Part shown: positions 32,781 to 42,655 of the stretch, piece after piece | How positions within the stretch are numbered: the first letter of the stretch is position 1 | Layout: each line of letters begins with the position of its first letter | Source of the DNA: PALSA-1003 sp963741315 | Lineage (GTDB): Bacteria > Pseudomonadota > Gammaproteobacteria > Burkholderiales > Casimicrobiaceae | Reading direction: 5' to 3' | Length of the DNA: 64,000 nucleotides | Assembly (NCBI GenBank): GCA_963741315.1 | Contig: CAVUHK010000003.1 | Span: 253,535-317,534 of the forward strand | The notes under the pieces: generated by a model | Database searches by the model: none | What the model was told of the DNA's origin: nothing | What the model saw: the letters and a program-made list of their open reading frames with translations, nothing else | Program-made: the position numbers and the translations under genes

Positions 32781-35105
32781 ATGGCCACGCTGCTCAATCT
32801 CGAAATCGACGGCCAACCGGTGCAGGTGCCAAGCGGCAGCACGGTGATGGACGCCGCGCACAAGCTCGGGCTCTACGTGCCGCACTTCTGCTGGCACAAG
32901 AAACTCACCATCGCGGCAAATTGCCGCATGTGCCTGGTGCAGGTCGAGAAGGCTCCGAAGCCGCTGCCGGCGTGCGCGACGCCTGCCACCGAAGGCATGA
33001 AGGCGTGGACGCACTCCGAGGGGGCAGTGGCAGCGCAGAAGGGGGTGATGGAGTTCCTGCTCATCAATCACCCGCTCGACTGTCCGATCTGCGACCAGGG
33101 CGGCGAATGCCAGTTGCAGGACCTCGCCGTCGGCTACGGCGCGTCGAGTTCGCGATACGACGAGCCCAAGCGCGTCGTCTTCAACAAGAATCTCGGCCCT
33201 CTGATTTCGACCGACATGACGCGTTGTATCCATTGCACGCGGTGTGTCCGCTTCGGCCAGGAAATCGCCGGCATCATGGAGCTGGGCATGGCCGGGCGCG
33301 GCGAGCATTCGGAGATCATGACCTTCGTCGGCAAGACCGTCGATTCGGAGCTGTCGGGCAACTCGATCGACTTATGCCCTGTCGGCGCGCTGACCTCGAA
33401 GCCATTCCGTTTTTCGGCACGCACCTGGGAACTGGCGCGGCGCAAGTCCATCTCTCCGCACGACGGCCTGGGCAGCAACCTGGTCGTGCAGGTCAAGAAC
33501 GAGCGCGTGATGCGTGTGGTGCCGCTGGAGAACGAAGCGATCAACGAGTGCTGGCTGTCCGACAAGGACCGCTTTTCCTACGAGGGGCTGAACTCCGAGG
33601 ATCGGCTGCAGCGACCGCGCGTCATGCGCGAGGGCAAGCTGGTCGAGACCGACTGGCCGATGGCGCTGGAGCGCACCGTCGGCGAGTTGAAGCGAATCGT
33701 CGCGGCACACGGTCCGCAGTCGGTGGGGCTGCTAGCGTCGCCGCATGCGACGCTCGAGGAACTGCATCTGGCGCAAAAGCTGATGCGCGCGCTGGGCAGC
33801 GACAACATCGACTTCCGCCTGCGGCAGACCGACTCGGTCGGCAGTGGCGTTCCCTGGCTGGGCATGCCGATCGCGGAATTCGCCGCGCTCGATCGCGTGC
33901 TGGTCATCGGCAGCTTCCTGCGCAAGGATCATCCGCTGCTTGCGCAGCGCCTTCGGCAGTCGACCAAGAAGAAGACGCAGCTGTCGATTTTGCATTGCGC
34001 CGACGACGAGCTGCTGATGAAGGTTGCGCACAAGGCGATCGTCGCGCCGTCGCTGCTGTCGAGTGCGCTGGCCGAGATCGTGGTGGCCGCGGCGAATGCC
34101 GCTGGCAAGGCAGTGCCGGATGCCCTTAGCGGCGTCAAACCATCGGCGGCCGCACAGGCGATCGCCGCAAGCCTGCAGAGCGGCGAGAGCAAGGGAGTCT
34201 TTCTCGGCAACTTCGCCCAGCAGCATCCTGATGCCTCGCAATTGCACGCGCTCGCGCAGACGCTGGCGGAGTTGACCGGCGCGCGCATGGGCTTCCTGAC
34301 CGAGGCGGCCAATTCGGTCGGAGGACATGTCGCCGAGGCGTTGCCGCGGCAGGGCGGTCTCGACGCGCGCGCGATGCTCGCGGCGCCGCGCAAGGCCTAC
34401 ATCCTGCTGCACGTCGAGCCCGAGCTCGACACCGCCGATCCGGCGCTCGCGCGCACGGCGCTGTCGGCCGCCGAATTCGTGGTCGCGCTCTCGTCCTTCC
34501 AGTCGGCCACACAGGCGCATGCCGACGTGCAACTGCCGGTGGCGCCATTCACCGAAACCGCGGGCACGTTCGTGAACTGCGAAGGCGTCGCGCAGTCCTT
34601 CGCGGGCGCCGCGCCGCCTTGTGGCGACACCCGTCCGGCCTGGAAGGTGCTGCGGGTGCTCGGCTCGATGCTGGCCTTGCCGGGCTTCGACTTCGAAACC
34701 ATCGACGATGTCCGTGCCGAGCTTGCCGCGCGCGGCGATATCGCGTCACGACTGTCGAACACGACGCGCGTGGCGATTGCGACACCTGCGGCAACACCCG
34801 GCGGGCTGGAGCGCATCGCCGACGTGCCGATCTACGCGACCGATCCACTCGTGCGCCGTGCGCCGTCGCTGCAGAAGACGGGAGACGCGAAGCCGCCGGT
34901 CGCGCGCGTGAACCCTGCGACGCTCGCAGAATTGCGCCGCGCCGAGGGCGACACGGTGCGCGTGAGCCAGGGCTCCGGCTCGGCGATGTTGAAGTTGCAG
35001 GCCGACGCGGGCGTACCGCTTGGCTGCGTGCGTATCGCTGCCGCGCACCCCGCGACCAGTGCGCTCGGGCCGATGTTCGGCAGCGTCACGGTGGAGGCGC
35101 CCTGA
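32781..35105 (+). CDS. nuoG: NADH-quinone oxidoreductase subunit G
   Basis: 774-residue largest peripheral subunit. N-terminal 2Fe-2S domain (HFCWHKKLTIAANCRMCLVQ), His-Cys3 cluster (CDQGGECQLQDLA), and a 4Fe-4S motif CIHCTRCVRFGQEIAG, followed by the molybdopterin-oxidoreductase-like fold that has lost the cofactor. Start ATG 32781, five bases after nuoF. The stop overlaps nuoH (TGATG). Confidence 0.97.
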   Translation: MATLLNLEIDGQPVQVPSGSTVMDAAHKLGLYVPHFCWHKKLTIAANCRMCLVQVEKAPKPLPACATPATEGMKAWTHSEGAVAAQKGVMEFLLINHPLDCPICDQGGECQLQDLAVGYGASSSRYDEPKRVVFNKNLGPLISTDMTRCIHCTRCVRFGQEIAGIMELGMAGRGEHSEIMTFVGKTVDSELSGNSIDLCPVGALTSKPFRFSARTWELARRKSISPHDGLGSNLVVQVKNERVMRVVPLENEAINECWLSDKDRFSYEGLNSEDRLQRPRVMREGKLVETDWPMALERTVGELKRIVAAHGPQSVGLLASPHATLEELHLAQKLMRALGSDNIDFRLRQTDSVGSGVPWLGMPIAEFAALDRVLVIGSFLRKDHPLLAQRLRQSTKKKTQLSILHCADDELLMKVAHKAIVAPSLLSSALAEIVVAAANAAGKAVPDALSGVKPSAAAQAIAASLQSGESKGVFLGNFAQQHPDASQLHALAQTLAELTGARMGFLTEAANSVGGHVAEALPRQGGLDARAMLAAPRKAYILLHVEPELDTADPALARTALSAAEFVVALSSFQSATQAHADVQLPVAPFTETAGTFVNCEGVAQSFAGAAPPCGDTRPAWKVLRVLGSMLALPGFDFETIDDVRAELAARGDIASRLSNTTRVAIATPAATPGGLERIADVPIYATDPLVRRAPSLQKTGDAKPPVARVNPATLAELRRAEGDTVRVSQGSGSAMLKLQADAGVPLGCVRIAAAHPATSALGPMFGSVTVEAP

Positions 35106-36166
35106 TGGAATCGGCGCTCATCCCGGTGGCGAACTTCTTCGGCCCGACCTGGCCCGTGGTCTGGACCGTGGCCAAGATCGTCGCCATTGCGATTCCGCTG
35201 ATCCTGGGCGTGGCCTATCTCACGCTCGCCGAGCGCAAGGTCATCGGCTGGATGCAGGTGCGCATCGGCCCCAATCGCGTCGGTCCGCTGGGCCTGCTGC
35301 AGCCCTTTGCCGACGTGTTCAAGCTCATCTTCAAGGAAATCATCGTTCCGACCGGAGCGAACCGGTACCTCTTTTTCATCGCGCCGGTGCTCTCGATCGG
35401 TCCTGCGCTCGCCGCGTGGGCGGTCATTCCCTTCGCCGATGGCGTGGTGCTTTCGAATATCAACGCCGGATTGCTCTACATCCTCGCGATGACGTCCATC
35501 GGCGTGTACGGCATCATCCTCGCGGGCTGGGCGTCGAACTCCAAGTACGCGTTCCTCGGCTGCCTGCGCTCGGCGGCGCAGATCGTCAGCTACGAAATCG
35601 CGATGGGCTTCGCGCTTGTGGGCGTGCTGATGGCGGCGTCGAGCCTGAACATCTCCGACATCGTGCGCGGACAGTCCGGCGGCGCATCGCACTGGTACCT
35701 GTGGCCGCTGCTTCCGCTATTCGTCGTCTATCTGGTCTCCGGCATCGCCGAGACCAACCGCCATCCCTTCGACGTCGCCGAGGGCGAATCGGAGATCGTC
35801 GCCGGCTTTCACACCGAGTATTCGGGCGTCGCGTTCGCGGTCTTCTTCCTCGCCGAATACATGAACATGATCCTGATTTCGGCGCTGACCTCGATCATGT
35901 TCCTGGGCGGCTGGCTGGCGCCCTGGCCGCTGCTCAACCAGGCCGAGATCTTCGGCTGGCATCCGCTGGGCGACGGCATCGGCTGGCTGCTGCTCAAGAT
36001 GTGCTCGATCCTGTTCATTTTCCTGTGGATCCGGGCGACGTTTCCGCGTTATCGCTACGACCAGATCATGCGCCTGGGCTGGAAGGTGTTCATCCCGATC
36101 ACCCTGATCTGGATCATTTTTCTCGGCGCGATGATGCAGACGCGCTGGGCGTGGCTGTTCCACTGA
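35105..36166 (+). CDS. nuoH: NADH-quinone oxidoreductase subunit H
   Basis: 353-residue membrane subunit, eight helices, forming the quinone channel. Signatures: TLAERKVIGWMQVRIGPNRV, LLQPFADVFKLIFKE, and SGIAETNRHPFDVAEGESE. Start at ATG 35105. Confidence 0.98.
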   Translation: MESALIPVANFFGPTWPVVWTVAKIVAIAIPLILGVAYLTLAERKVIGWMQVRIGPNRVGPLGLLQPFADVFKLIFKEIIVPTGANRYLFFIAPVLSIGPALAAWAVIPFADGVVLSNINAGLLYILAMTSIGVYGIILAGWASNSKYAFLGCLRSAAQIVSYEIAMGFALVGVLMAASSLNISDIVRGQSGGASHWYLWPLLPLFVVYLVSGIAETNRHPFDVAEGESEIVAGFHTEYSGVAFAVFFLAEYMNMILISALTSIMFLGGWLAPWPLLNQAEIFGWHPLGDGIGWLLLKMCSILFIFLWIRATFPRYRYDQIMRLGWKVFIPITLIWIIFLGAMMQTRWAWLFH

Positions 36167-36176
36167 GGAGACCGGA

Positions 36177-36668
36177 ATGCTGCAGAGAGTCCGCGATTTC
36201 CTGAACACCTACCTGCTCGTCGAGTTGTGGCGAGGGCTGTGGGTGACCGGCGGGAACATGTTCGCGCGCAAGATCACGGTGCACTATCCCGAGGAAAAGA
36301 CGCCGCAGAGCGCGCGCTTCCGCGGGTTGCATGCGTTGCGCCGCTACCCCAACGGCGAAGAACGCTGCATCGCCTGCAAGCTTTGCGAGGCCGTGTGCCC
36401 TGCGCTGGCGATCACCATCGAATCTGAGCAGCGCGATGATGGGACCCGGCGGACCACTCGCTACGACATCGACCTGACCAAGTGCATCTTCTGCGGATTC
36501 TGCGAGGAATCCTGCCCGGTCGACTCCATCGTCGAGACTCGCATCCTCGAATATCACGGTGAAAAACGCGGCGACTTGATCTACACCAAGGAAATGCTGC
36601 TCGCGGTGGGCGACCGTTACGAAGCCGAGATCGCGGCGGACCGCGCCGCCGACGCCAACTATCGTTGA
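36177..36668 (+). CDS. nuoI: NADH-quinone oxidoreductase subunit I
   Basis: 163 residues with two 4Fe-4S motifs (N6a and N6b): CIACKLCEAVCPALAI and CIFCGFCEESCPVDSI. Links the peripheral arm to the N2 cluster. Start ATG 36177 after GGAGACCGGA. Confidence 0.98.
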   Translation: MLQRVRDFLNTYLLVELWRGLWVTGGNMFARKITVHYPEEKTPQSARFRGLHALRRYPNGEERCIACKLCEAVCPALAITIESEQRDDGTRRTTRYDIDLTKCIFCGFCEESCPVDSIVETRILEYHGEKRGDLIYTKEMLLAVGDRYEAEIAADRAADANYR

Positions 36669-36675
36669 ATCGCAG

Positions 36676-37284
36676 ATGAACTTCCAGACAGCCGTCTTCT
36701 ACGTCTTCGCCGCGATCCTGGTGTTCGCGGCGCTGCGCGTCGTCACCAGCCGCAATCCGGTGCACGCGGCGTTGTGGCTGGTGCTGTCGTTCTTCACCGC
36801 GGCAGGCGTGTGGATGCTGCTGCAGGCGGAGTTCCTCGCCATCGTGCTGGTGCTCGTCTACGTCGGTGCGGTGATGGTGCTGTTCCTGTTCGTGGTCATG
36901 ATGCTCGACGTGAATTTCGACAAGCTGCGCGAGCGCTTCAAGAGCTACATTCCGGTCGGCGCGACGATCGGCATCCTGTTCCTGCTCGAAATGACGCTGG
37001 TGCTGGTCGGCGGCTACCTGCAGCCGGGATCGACTCCGGCGCCGGGCCCCATGCCGGCGGGCTACAGCAACACCCGGACGCTGGGACTGCAGATCTACAC
37101 CGATTACGCGTACCCGCTGGAGATCGCCGCGGTGATCCTGCTGGTCGCGATCATTGCCGCGATCGCGTTGACGCACCGCGAGCGGCGCGAGAGCAAATAC
37201 CAGAATCCATCGGACCAGGTGAAGGTCCGTGCGGGCGACCGGTTGCGCGTGCTGCGCATGCCGGCGGAGAAAAAGGAACCATAG
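36676..37284 (+). CDS. nuoJ: NADH-quinone oxidoreductase subunit J
   Basis: 202-residue membrane subunit. Five helices, with the conserved EFLAIVLVLVYVGAVMVLFL region and MMLDVNFDKLRE. Slightly charged C-terminal tail. Starts at ATG 36676. Confidence 0.96.
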   Translation: MNFQTAVFYVFAAILVFAALRVVTSRNPVHAALWLVLSFFTAAGVWMLLQAEFLAIVLVLVYVGAVMVLFLFVVMMLDVNFDKLRERFKSYIPVGATIGILFLLEMTLVLVGGYLQPGSTPAPGPMPAGYSNTRTLGLQIYTDYAYPLEIAAVILLVAIIAAIALTHRERRESKYQNPSDQVKVRAGDRLRVLRMPAEKKEP

Positions 37285-37329
37285 TCGGCAGTTTCCCGGG
37301 CATCGTGCCCGGGTTTTGGGGAGGGGCAT

Positions 37330-37650
37330 TTGTCGTTATTGTCGCAACCGACGTTGACGCATTACCTCGTGCTGGGGGCGATCCTGTTCGCCATCAGCGT
37401 GATCGGGATATTCCTCAATCGCCGCAACGTGATCATCATGTTGATGGCGATCGAGTTGATGCTGCTCGCGGTCAATCTCAATTTCATCGCCTTTGCGCAT
37501 TTTCTCGCCGATCCGGCGGGGCAGATCTTCGTCTTCTTCATCCTGACCGTCGCCGCCGCCGAGTCCGCGATCGGCCTGGCCATCCTCGTGCTGCTGTTCC
37601 GCAACGTCGGCACCATCGACGTCGAGGAACTCGGGCGCCTGAAAGGCTGA
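37330..37650 (+). CDS. nuoK: NADH-quinone oxidoreductase subunit K
   Basis: 106 residues, three helices. The proton-path Glu residues sit in IMLMAIELMLLAVNLNF and VAAAESAIGLAILVLLF. No ATG fits; TTG 37330 is the start, with GGGGAGG ending 6 bases upstream. The N-terminal residues MSLLSQPTLTHYLVLG match known NuoK. The 45-base gap before it holds a GC-rich GCCCGGGCATCGTGCCCGGG hairpin. Confidence 0.95.
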   Translation: MSLLSQPTLTHYLVLGAILFAISVIGIFLNRRNVIIMLMAIELMLLAVNLNFIAFAHFLADPAGQIFVFFILTVAAAESAIGLAILVLLFRNVGTIDVEELGRLKG

Positions 37651-37657
37651 TGCCGCG

Positions 37658-39658
37658 ATGAGCATGGTGCAGGTCTATCTGCTGGTCGCGCTGTCGCCGC
37701 TCGTGGGCGCCGTTGTCGTCGGCTTGTGGGGGCCGAAACTGGGCAAGGCCGCCTCGCACTGGATCTGCATCGCCGGGGTCGCGGTCGCCACGGTCGCCTC
37801 CGCGTTCGTCCTGCGCGACGTCCTCGCCGGAAACGTCTACAACGGCGACCTCTACGTCTGGATGACCTCGGGTGGCATCAAGTTCGCGGTCGGCTTCCTG
37901 ATCGACCCGCTGACTGCACTGATGATGGTCGTCGTGACCTTCGTGTCGCTGATGGTGCACATCTACACGATTGGCTACATGTGGGACGAAGACGGCTACA
38001 CGCGCTTCTTCGCCTACATCTCGCTGTTCACCTTCAGCATGCTGATGCTGGTCATGTCGAACAACTTCCTGCAGCTGTTCTTCGGCTGGGAAGCGGTCGG
38101 CCTCGTGTCGTACCTGCTGATCGGCTTCTACATGACGCGGCCGACGGCCATCTTCGCCAATCTCAAGGCGTTCCTGGTCAACCGGGTCGGCGACTTCGGC
38201 TTTGCGCTGGGCATCGGCGTGATCGCCGCCTATTTCGGTTCGCTCGACTATGTGACGGTGTTCCACGCGGCGCCGCAGTTGGCGAATGCGACGATCAACC
38301 TGGTCGGCAATGCGCAGTGGCTGGTGCTGACGGTGATCTGCATCGGCCTGTTCGTCGGCGCGATGGGCAAGAGCGCGCAGGTGCCGTTGCATGTCTGGCT
38401 GCCGGATTCGATGGAAGGCCCGACGCCGATCTCGGCGCTGATCCACGCGGCGACGATGGTGACCGCCGGCATCTTCATGGTCGCGCGCACCAGCCCGCTG
38501 TTCGAACTCTCCGATACGGCGCTCTCCTTCGTGGTCGTGATCGGCGCCACCGGCGCGCTGTTCCTCGGCATCCTCGGCATCGTGGCGCACGACATCAAGC
38601 GCGTCGTGGCGTACTCGACGCTCTCGCAGCTCGGGTACATGACCGTGGCGCTGGGCGTGTCGGCGTATCCAATCGCGATGTTCCACCTGATGACGCACGC
38701 CTTCTTCAAGGCGCTGCTGTTCCTTGGCGCGGGTTCGGTGATCATCGCCATGCACCACGAGCAGGACATGCGCAAGATGGGTGGCCTCGGCAAGTACATG
38801 CCGATCACCTACTGGACGATGCTCATCGGCTCGCTGGCGCTGTGCGGCATTCCGCCGTTCGCCGGATTCTTCTCCAAGGACGCGATCATCGAGGCCACCG
38901 CGCTGTCCACGATCTACGGACATGGCTATGCGCAGTTCGCGGTGACGGCCGGCGTGTTCATCACGGCGCTCTATACGTTCCGCATGATGTTCGTGACCTT
39001 TCATGGCGAGGAGCGCTTCCGTCATGCCGCTGCTCATGACGACCACGCCGCAGACGCCCACGGCCACGCCGAACATCCACCGGGCGATCCGCACGAGAGT
39101 CCGTGGGTGGTGACGGTGCCGCTGATCCTGCTGGCGATTCCGTCGGTGTACTCGGGCGCGGCCTACGTGGGGAACATCGTGTTCGGCGGTTTCTTCGGCG
39201 ACTCGATCATGATCGCGCAGAACCATGCGGGCGTTCGCGAAATGCGCGAGGACTGGCACGGCGTGGTGGCGTTCATGGTGCATGGCCTCACCGGCTTGCC
39301 GATCGACTTCGCGTTGGCCGGCATCGTCGTCGCATGGTACCTGTACATCAAGCGGCCGGACCTGCCCGCGAAGATTGCCGCCCGGCTAGGCTGGATCTAT
39401 ACGTTGCTGGTCAACAACTACTACTTCGACAAGTTCAACGACTGGTTCTTCGCCGGCGGCGCGCGACGCATCGGCACGCTGTTCTCCGAAGTGGGGGACC
39501 GCTCGATCATCGACGGCTTCATCGTCAACGGCAGCGCGCGCGTGGTTGGCGCCAGCGCGAGGCTTCTGCGGCACCTGCAGACCGGACGCGTCTACCACTA
39601 CGCCTTCGCGATGATCCTGTCGGTGTTCTTCCTCCTGACCTGGTGGGTCGCCCACTAG
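37658..39658 (+). CDS. nuoL: NADH-quinone oxidoreductase subunit L
   Basis: 666-residue antiporter-like subunit with the long lateral helix. Signatures: FLVNRVGDFGFALGIG, KSAQVPLHVWLPDSMEGPTP, KRVVAYSTLSQLGYM and MTHAFFKALLFLGAGSVI, with His-rich loop (AAHDDHAADAHGHAEH) near residue 455 that is unusual but located in a peripheral loop. Start ATG 37658. Confidence 0.97.
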   Translation: MSMVQVYLLVALSPLVGAVVVGLWGPKLGKAASHWICIAGVAVATVASAFVLRDVLAGNVYNGDLYVWMTSGGIKFAVGFLIDPLTALMMVVVTFVSLMVHIYTIGYMWDEDGYTRFFAYISLFTFSMLMLVMSNNFLQLFFGWEAVGLVSYLLIGFYMTRPTAIFANLKAFLVNRVGDFGFALGIGVIAAYFGSLDYVTVFHAAPQLANATINLVGNAQWLVLTVICIGLFVGAMGKSAQVPLHVWLPDSMEGPTPISALIHAATMVTAGIFMVARTSPLFELSDTALSFVVVIGATGALFLGILGIVAHDIKRVVAYSTLSQLGYMTVALGVSAYPIAMFHLMTHAFFKALLFLGAGSVIIAMHHEQDMRKMGGLGKYMPITYWTMLIGSLALCGIPPFAGFFSKDAIIEATALSTIYGHGYAQFAVTAGVFITALYTFRMMFVTFHGEERFRHAAAHDDHAADAHGHAEHPPGDPHESPWVVTVPLILLAIPSVYSGAAYVGNIVFGGFFGDSIMIAQNHAGVREMREDWHGVVAFMVHGLTGLPIDFALAGIVVAWYLYIKRPDLPAKIAARLGWIYTLLVNNYYFDKFNDWFFAGGARRIGTLFSEVGDRSIIDGFIVNGSARVVGASARLLRHLQTGRVYHYAFAMILSVFFLLTWWVAH

Positions 39659-39668
39659 GGCGCGGACG

Positions 39669-41144
39669 ATGCTGCCTTATCTGAGCCTCGCCGTCTGGGT
39701 GCCGATCGTCGCGGGCGTGCTCGTGCTCGCGGTGCATCGCGACCAGGACGCGCCGGTGGCGCGCTGGCTGGCGCTGGTCGGCGCGCTCGCCGGCTTCGCG
39801 GTCACGTTGCCGCTGTACGCCCACTTCACCATCGGCACGCCGGAAATGCAGTTCGTCGAGGCGGTCGAGTGGATTCCGCGCTTCAACATCAATTACCTGC
39901 TGGGCGTCGACGGCATTTCGCTGCCGCTGGTGCTGCTCAACAGCTTCATCACGGTGCTGGTGGTATGGGCCGGGTGGGAGTCGATCCAGACGCGTGTCGC
40001 GCAGTACATGGCGGCATTCCTGATCATGTCCGGGCTCATCAACGGCGTGTTCGTCGCGCTCGACGGCGTGCTCTTCTACGTCTTCTTCGAGGCGATGCTG
40101 ATTCCGATGTACCTGATCATCGGCGTCTGGGGTGGCGCCAACCGCGTCTACGCGGCGATCAAGTTCTTCCTCTACACGCTGCTGGGCTCGCTGCTGATGC
40201 TGGTCGCCTTGATCTACCTGTACTCGGTCAGCGGCGGCAGCTTCTCGATCCTGGAGTGGTACCAGCTGCCGCTGTCGATGAACACGCAGATCCTGCTGTT
40301 CGTCGCGTTCCTGGCCGCATTCGCGGTCAAGGTGCCGATGTGGCCGGTCCATACCTGGCTGCCGGACGCGCACCCGGAAGCGCCGACCGGCGGCTCGGTG
40401 GTGCTCGCGGCGATCACGCTCAAGGTCGGGGCGTACGGTTTCGTGCGCTTCATCCTGCCGATCGTGCCCGATGCCAGCCACTACCTCGCGCCGTTCATCA
40501 TCACGCTGTCGCTGATCGCGGTGGTGTACATCGGCTTCGTTGCGCTGATGCAGGCCGACATGAAGCGCCTGATCGCGTATTCGTCGATCGCGCACATGGG
40601 CTTCGTCACGCTTGGTTTCTTCCTGTTCAGCGAGATGGGCATCGAAGGTGGACTGGTGCAGATGATTTCGCACGGCTTCGTCTCCGCCGCGCTGTTCCTC
40701 TGCGTCGGGGTGCTGTACGACAGAGTGCACACGCACCTGATCGCGGACTTCGGCGGCGTGGTGAACACCATGCCCAAGTTCGCCGCCTTCGCGATGCTGT
40801 TCGCGATGGCCAACGCCGGGTTGCCTGGCACCAGCGGCTTCGTCGGCGAGTTCATGGTGATCCTGGCCGCGGTCAAGGCCAATTTCTGGATCGGCTTCCT
40901 CGCTGCGCTGACGATGATCCTATCGGCTGCGTTCACGCTGTGGATGTACAAGCGCGTATGGTACGGCGCGGTGACCAACGCGCGCGTGGCATCGCTCACC
41001 GACGTCTCGCGCCGCGAGTTCTGGCTGCTCGCGGTGCTGGTCGTCGTGGTGCTTGCCTTGGGCATCTATCCGAAGCCGCTGACCGATGTCATGCACGCCT
41101 CGGTCACCGATCTGCTGGCCCACGTCGCGCAGAGCAAGCTCTGA
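39669..41144 (+). CDS. nuoM: NADH-quinone oxidoreductase subunit M
   Basis: 491-residue antiporter-like proton-pumping subunit. Motifs: NINYLLGVDGISLPLVLLNS, FFEAMLIPMYLIIGVWGG, KVPMWPVHTWLPDAHPEAP, KRLIAYSSIAHMGFVTLG. Start ATG 39669; stop overlaps nuoN. Confidence 0.98.
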   Translation: MLPYLSLAVWVPIVAGVLVLAVHRDQDAPVARWLALVGALAGFAVTLPLYAHFTIGTPEMQFVEAVEWIPRFNINYLLGVDGISLPLVLLNSFITVLVVWAGWESIQTRVAQYMAAFLIMSGLINGVFVALDGVLFYVFFEAMLIPMYLIIGVWGGANRVYAAIKFFLYTLLGSLLMLVALIYLYSVSGGSFSILEWYQLPLSMNTQILLFVAFLAAFAVKVPMWPVHTWLPDAHPEAPTGGSVVLAAITLKVGAYGFVRFILPIVPDASHYLAPFIITLSLIAVVYIGFVALMQADMKRLIAYSSIAHMGFVTLGFFLFSEMGIEGGLVQMISHGFVSAALFLCVGVLYDRVHTHLIADFGGVVNTMPKFAAFAMLFAMANAGLPGTSGFVGEFMVILAAVKANFWIGFLAALTMILSAAFTLWMYKRVWYGAVTNARVASLTDVSRREFWLLAVLVVVVLALGIYPKPLTDVMHASVTDLLAHVAQSKL

Positions 41145-42589
41145 TGACGCCAACCTTCAACATGCTCGCCTCGGCGCTGCCGGAGATCGCGCTCCTGATC
41201 GCCGCGTGCACGGTGCTGATCGTCGACCTGTTCGTCCCCGAATCGCACCGCAAGATCTCGTTCTGGCTCACGGTGCTCGGGTTGCTGGTCACGGCATGGC
41301 TGACGCTGTACGTGTTTCACGGCACGCCGGCGCACGCCTTCAACAACACCTTCGTGGCCGACGCCTTCGGCGACCTGCTCAAGTTCCTCTGTTGCCTGGT
41401 CGTGATCGTCACGCTGTTCTATTCGCGCAGCTATCTGGCGGCACGGGGCCTGTTCCGCGGCGAGACTTTCGTGCTCATCATGTTCGCGCTCTTGGGCATG
41501 ATGGTGATGATCTCGGCCAATCATCTGCTGATGCTCTACCTCGGCCTCGAGCTGATGTCGCTCGCGCTCTACGCGCTCATCGCGCTGCAGCGCGAATCGA
41601 AGGTCGCAATCGAGGCGTCGATGAAGTATTTCGTGCTGGGTGCTCTGGCGTCGGGACTGCTGCTCTACGGCATGTCGATGGTCTATGGCGCTACCGGTTC
41701 GCTGGAACTGGGCCGAATTGCCGCAACCGTGTTCGCCGGCCAGGCCAACCGCATCATCCTCGCCTTCGGCCTCGTGTTCATCGTCTCGGCCATCGCCTTC
41801 AAGCTGGGCGCGGTGCCGTATCACATGTGGATACCCGATGTTTACGAAGGCGCTCCGACCGCGTTCACGCTGTTCATCGGCACCGGGCCCAAGCTCGCCG
41901 CGTTCGCGTTCATGATGCGGCTGCTGGTGGCGGGGCTGGCGGCGCTGGCCTTCGACTGGCAGGGCATGCTGCTGGTGCTCTCGCTGCTGTCGATGATCCT
42001 CGGCAGCATTGTCGCGATCGCGCAGACGAGCATGAAGCGGATGCTCGCGTACTCGACGATCGCCAACATGGGTTTCATGCTGCTGGGCTTCCTGACCGCC
42101 GACCTCAACGGCTTCAGCGCGGCGATGTTCTACATCATCATCTACGTGCTGACCACGCTGGTCGGCTTCGGCATCGTCATGCTGCTCTCGCGCAGCGGCT
42201 TCGAAGCCGACAAGCTCGACGACTTCAAGGGGCTCAACCAGCGCAGCCCGTGGTATGCGTTCCTGATGCTGCTGGTCATGTTCTCGTTGGCCGGATTGCC
42301 GCCAACGGTGGGCTTCTACGCCAAGTTCGCGGTATTCGAGGCCGCGATCGACATCGGGCTGGTATGGTTCGTCGTGGTCGCCGTCATGTGCTCGCTGATC
42401 GGTGCCTTCTATTACCTTCGTGTGGTCAAGCTGATGTACTTCGACGACCCTATCGACCGGTCGCCGATCGAGGCCCGCGGCGACACCCGGATCCTGCTCT
42501 CGCTCAACGGCATCGCCATCCTGTTCTTCGGCATCTTCCCGCAGCAGCTGATGGGCGTGTGCGTGGTGGCGCTGGCGCGCTCGTTCTGA
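41144..42589 (+). CDS. nuoN: NADH-quinone oxidoreductase subunit N
   Basis: 481-residue antiporter-like subunit, last of the operon. Motifs: YLGLELMSLALYALIAL, KLGAVPYHMWIPDVYEGAPT, KRMLAYSTIANMGFMLLG. Start ATG 41144 (TGATG overlap). The gene after it is lutA, not the DUF2818 or NUDIX genes that often follow nuoN in Burkholderiales. Confidence 0.97.
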   Translation: MTPTFNMLASALPEIALLIAACTVLIVDLFVPESHRKISFWLTVLGLLVTAWLTLYVFHGTPAHAFNNTFVADAFGDLLKFLCCLVVIVTLFYSRSYLAARGLFRGETFVLIMFALLGMMVMISANHLLMLYLGLELMSLALYALIALQRESKVAIEASMKYFVLGALASGLLLYGMSMVYGATGSLELGRIAATVFAGQANRIILAFGLVFIVSAIAFKLGAVPYHMWIPDVYEGAPTAFTLFIGTGPKLAAFAFMMRLLVAGLAALAFDWQGMLLVLSLLSMILGSIVAIAQTSMKRMLAYSTIANMGFMLLGFLTADLNGFSAAMFYIIIYVLTTLVGFGIVMLLSRSGFEADKLDDFKGLNQRSPWYAFLMLLVMFSLAGLPPTVGFYAKFAVFEAAIDIGLVWFVVVAVMCSLIGAFYYLRVVKLMYFDDPIDRSPIEARGDTRILLSLNGIAILFFGIFPQQLMGVCVVALARSF

Positions 42590-42655
42590 TGACGGTAGGG
42601 CGCTCGCTCGCGTGCTAAGCTAGTCGTTGCGGCTCTAACCACCCCTGCAGATTCC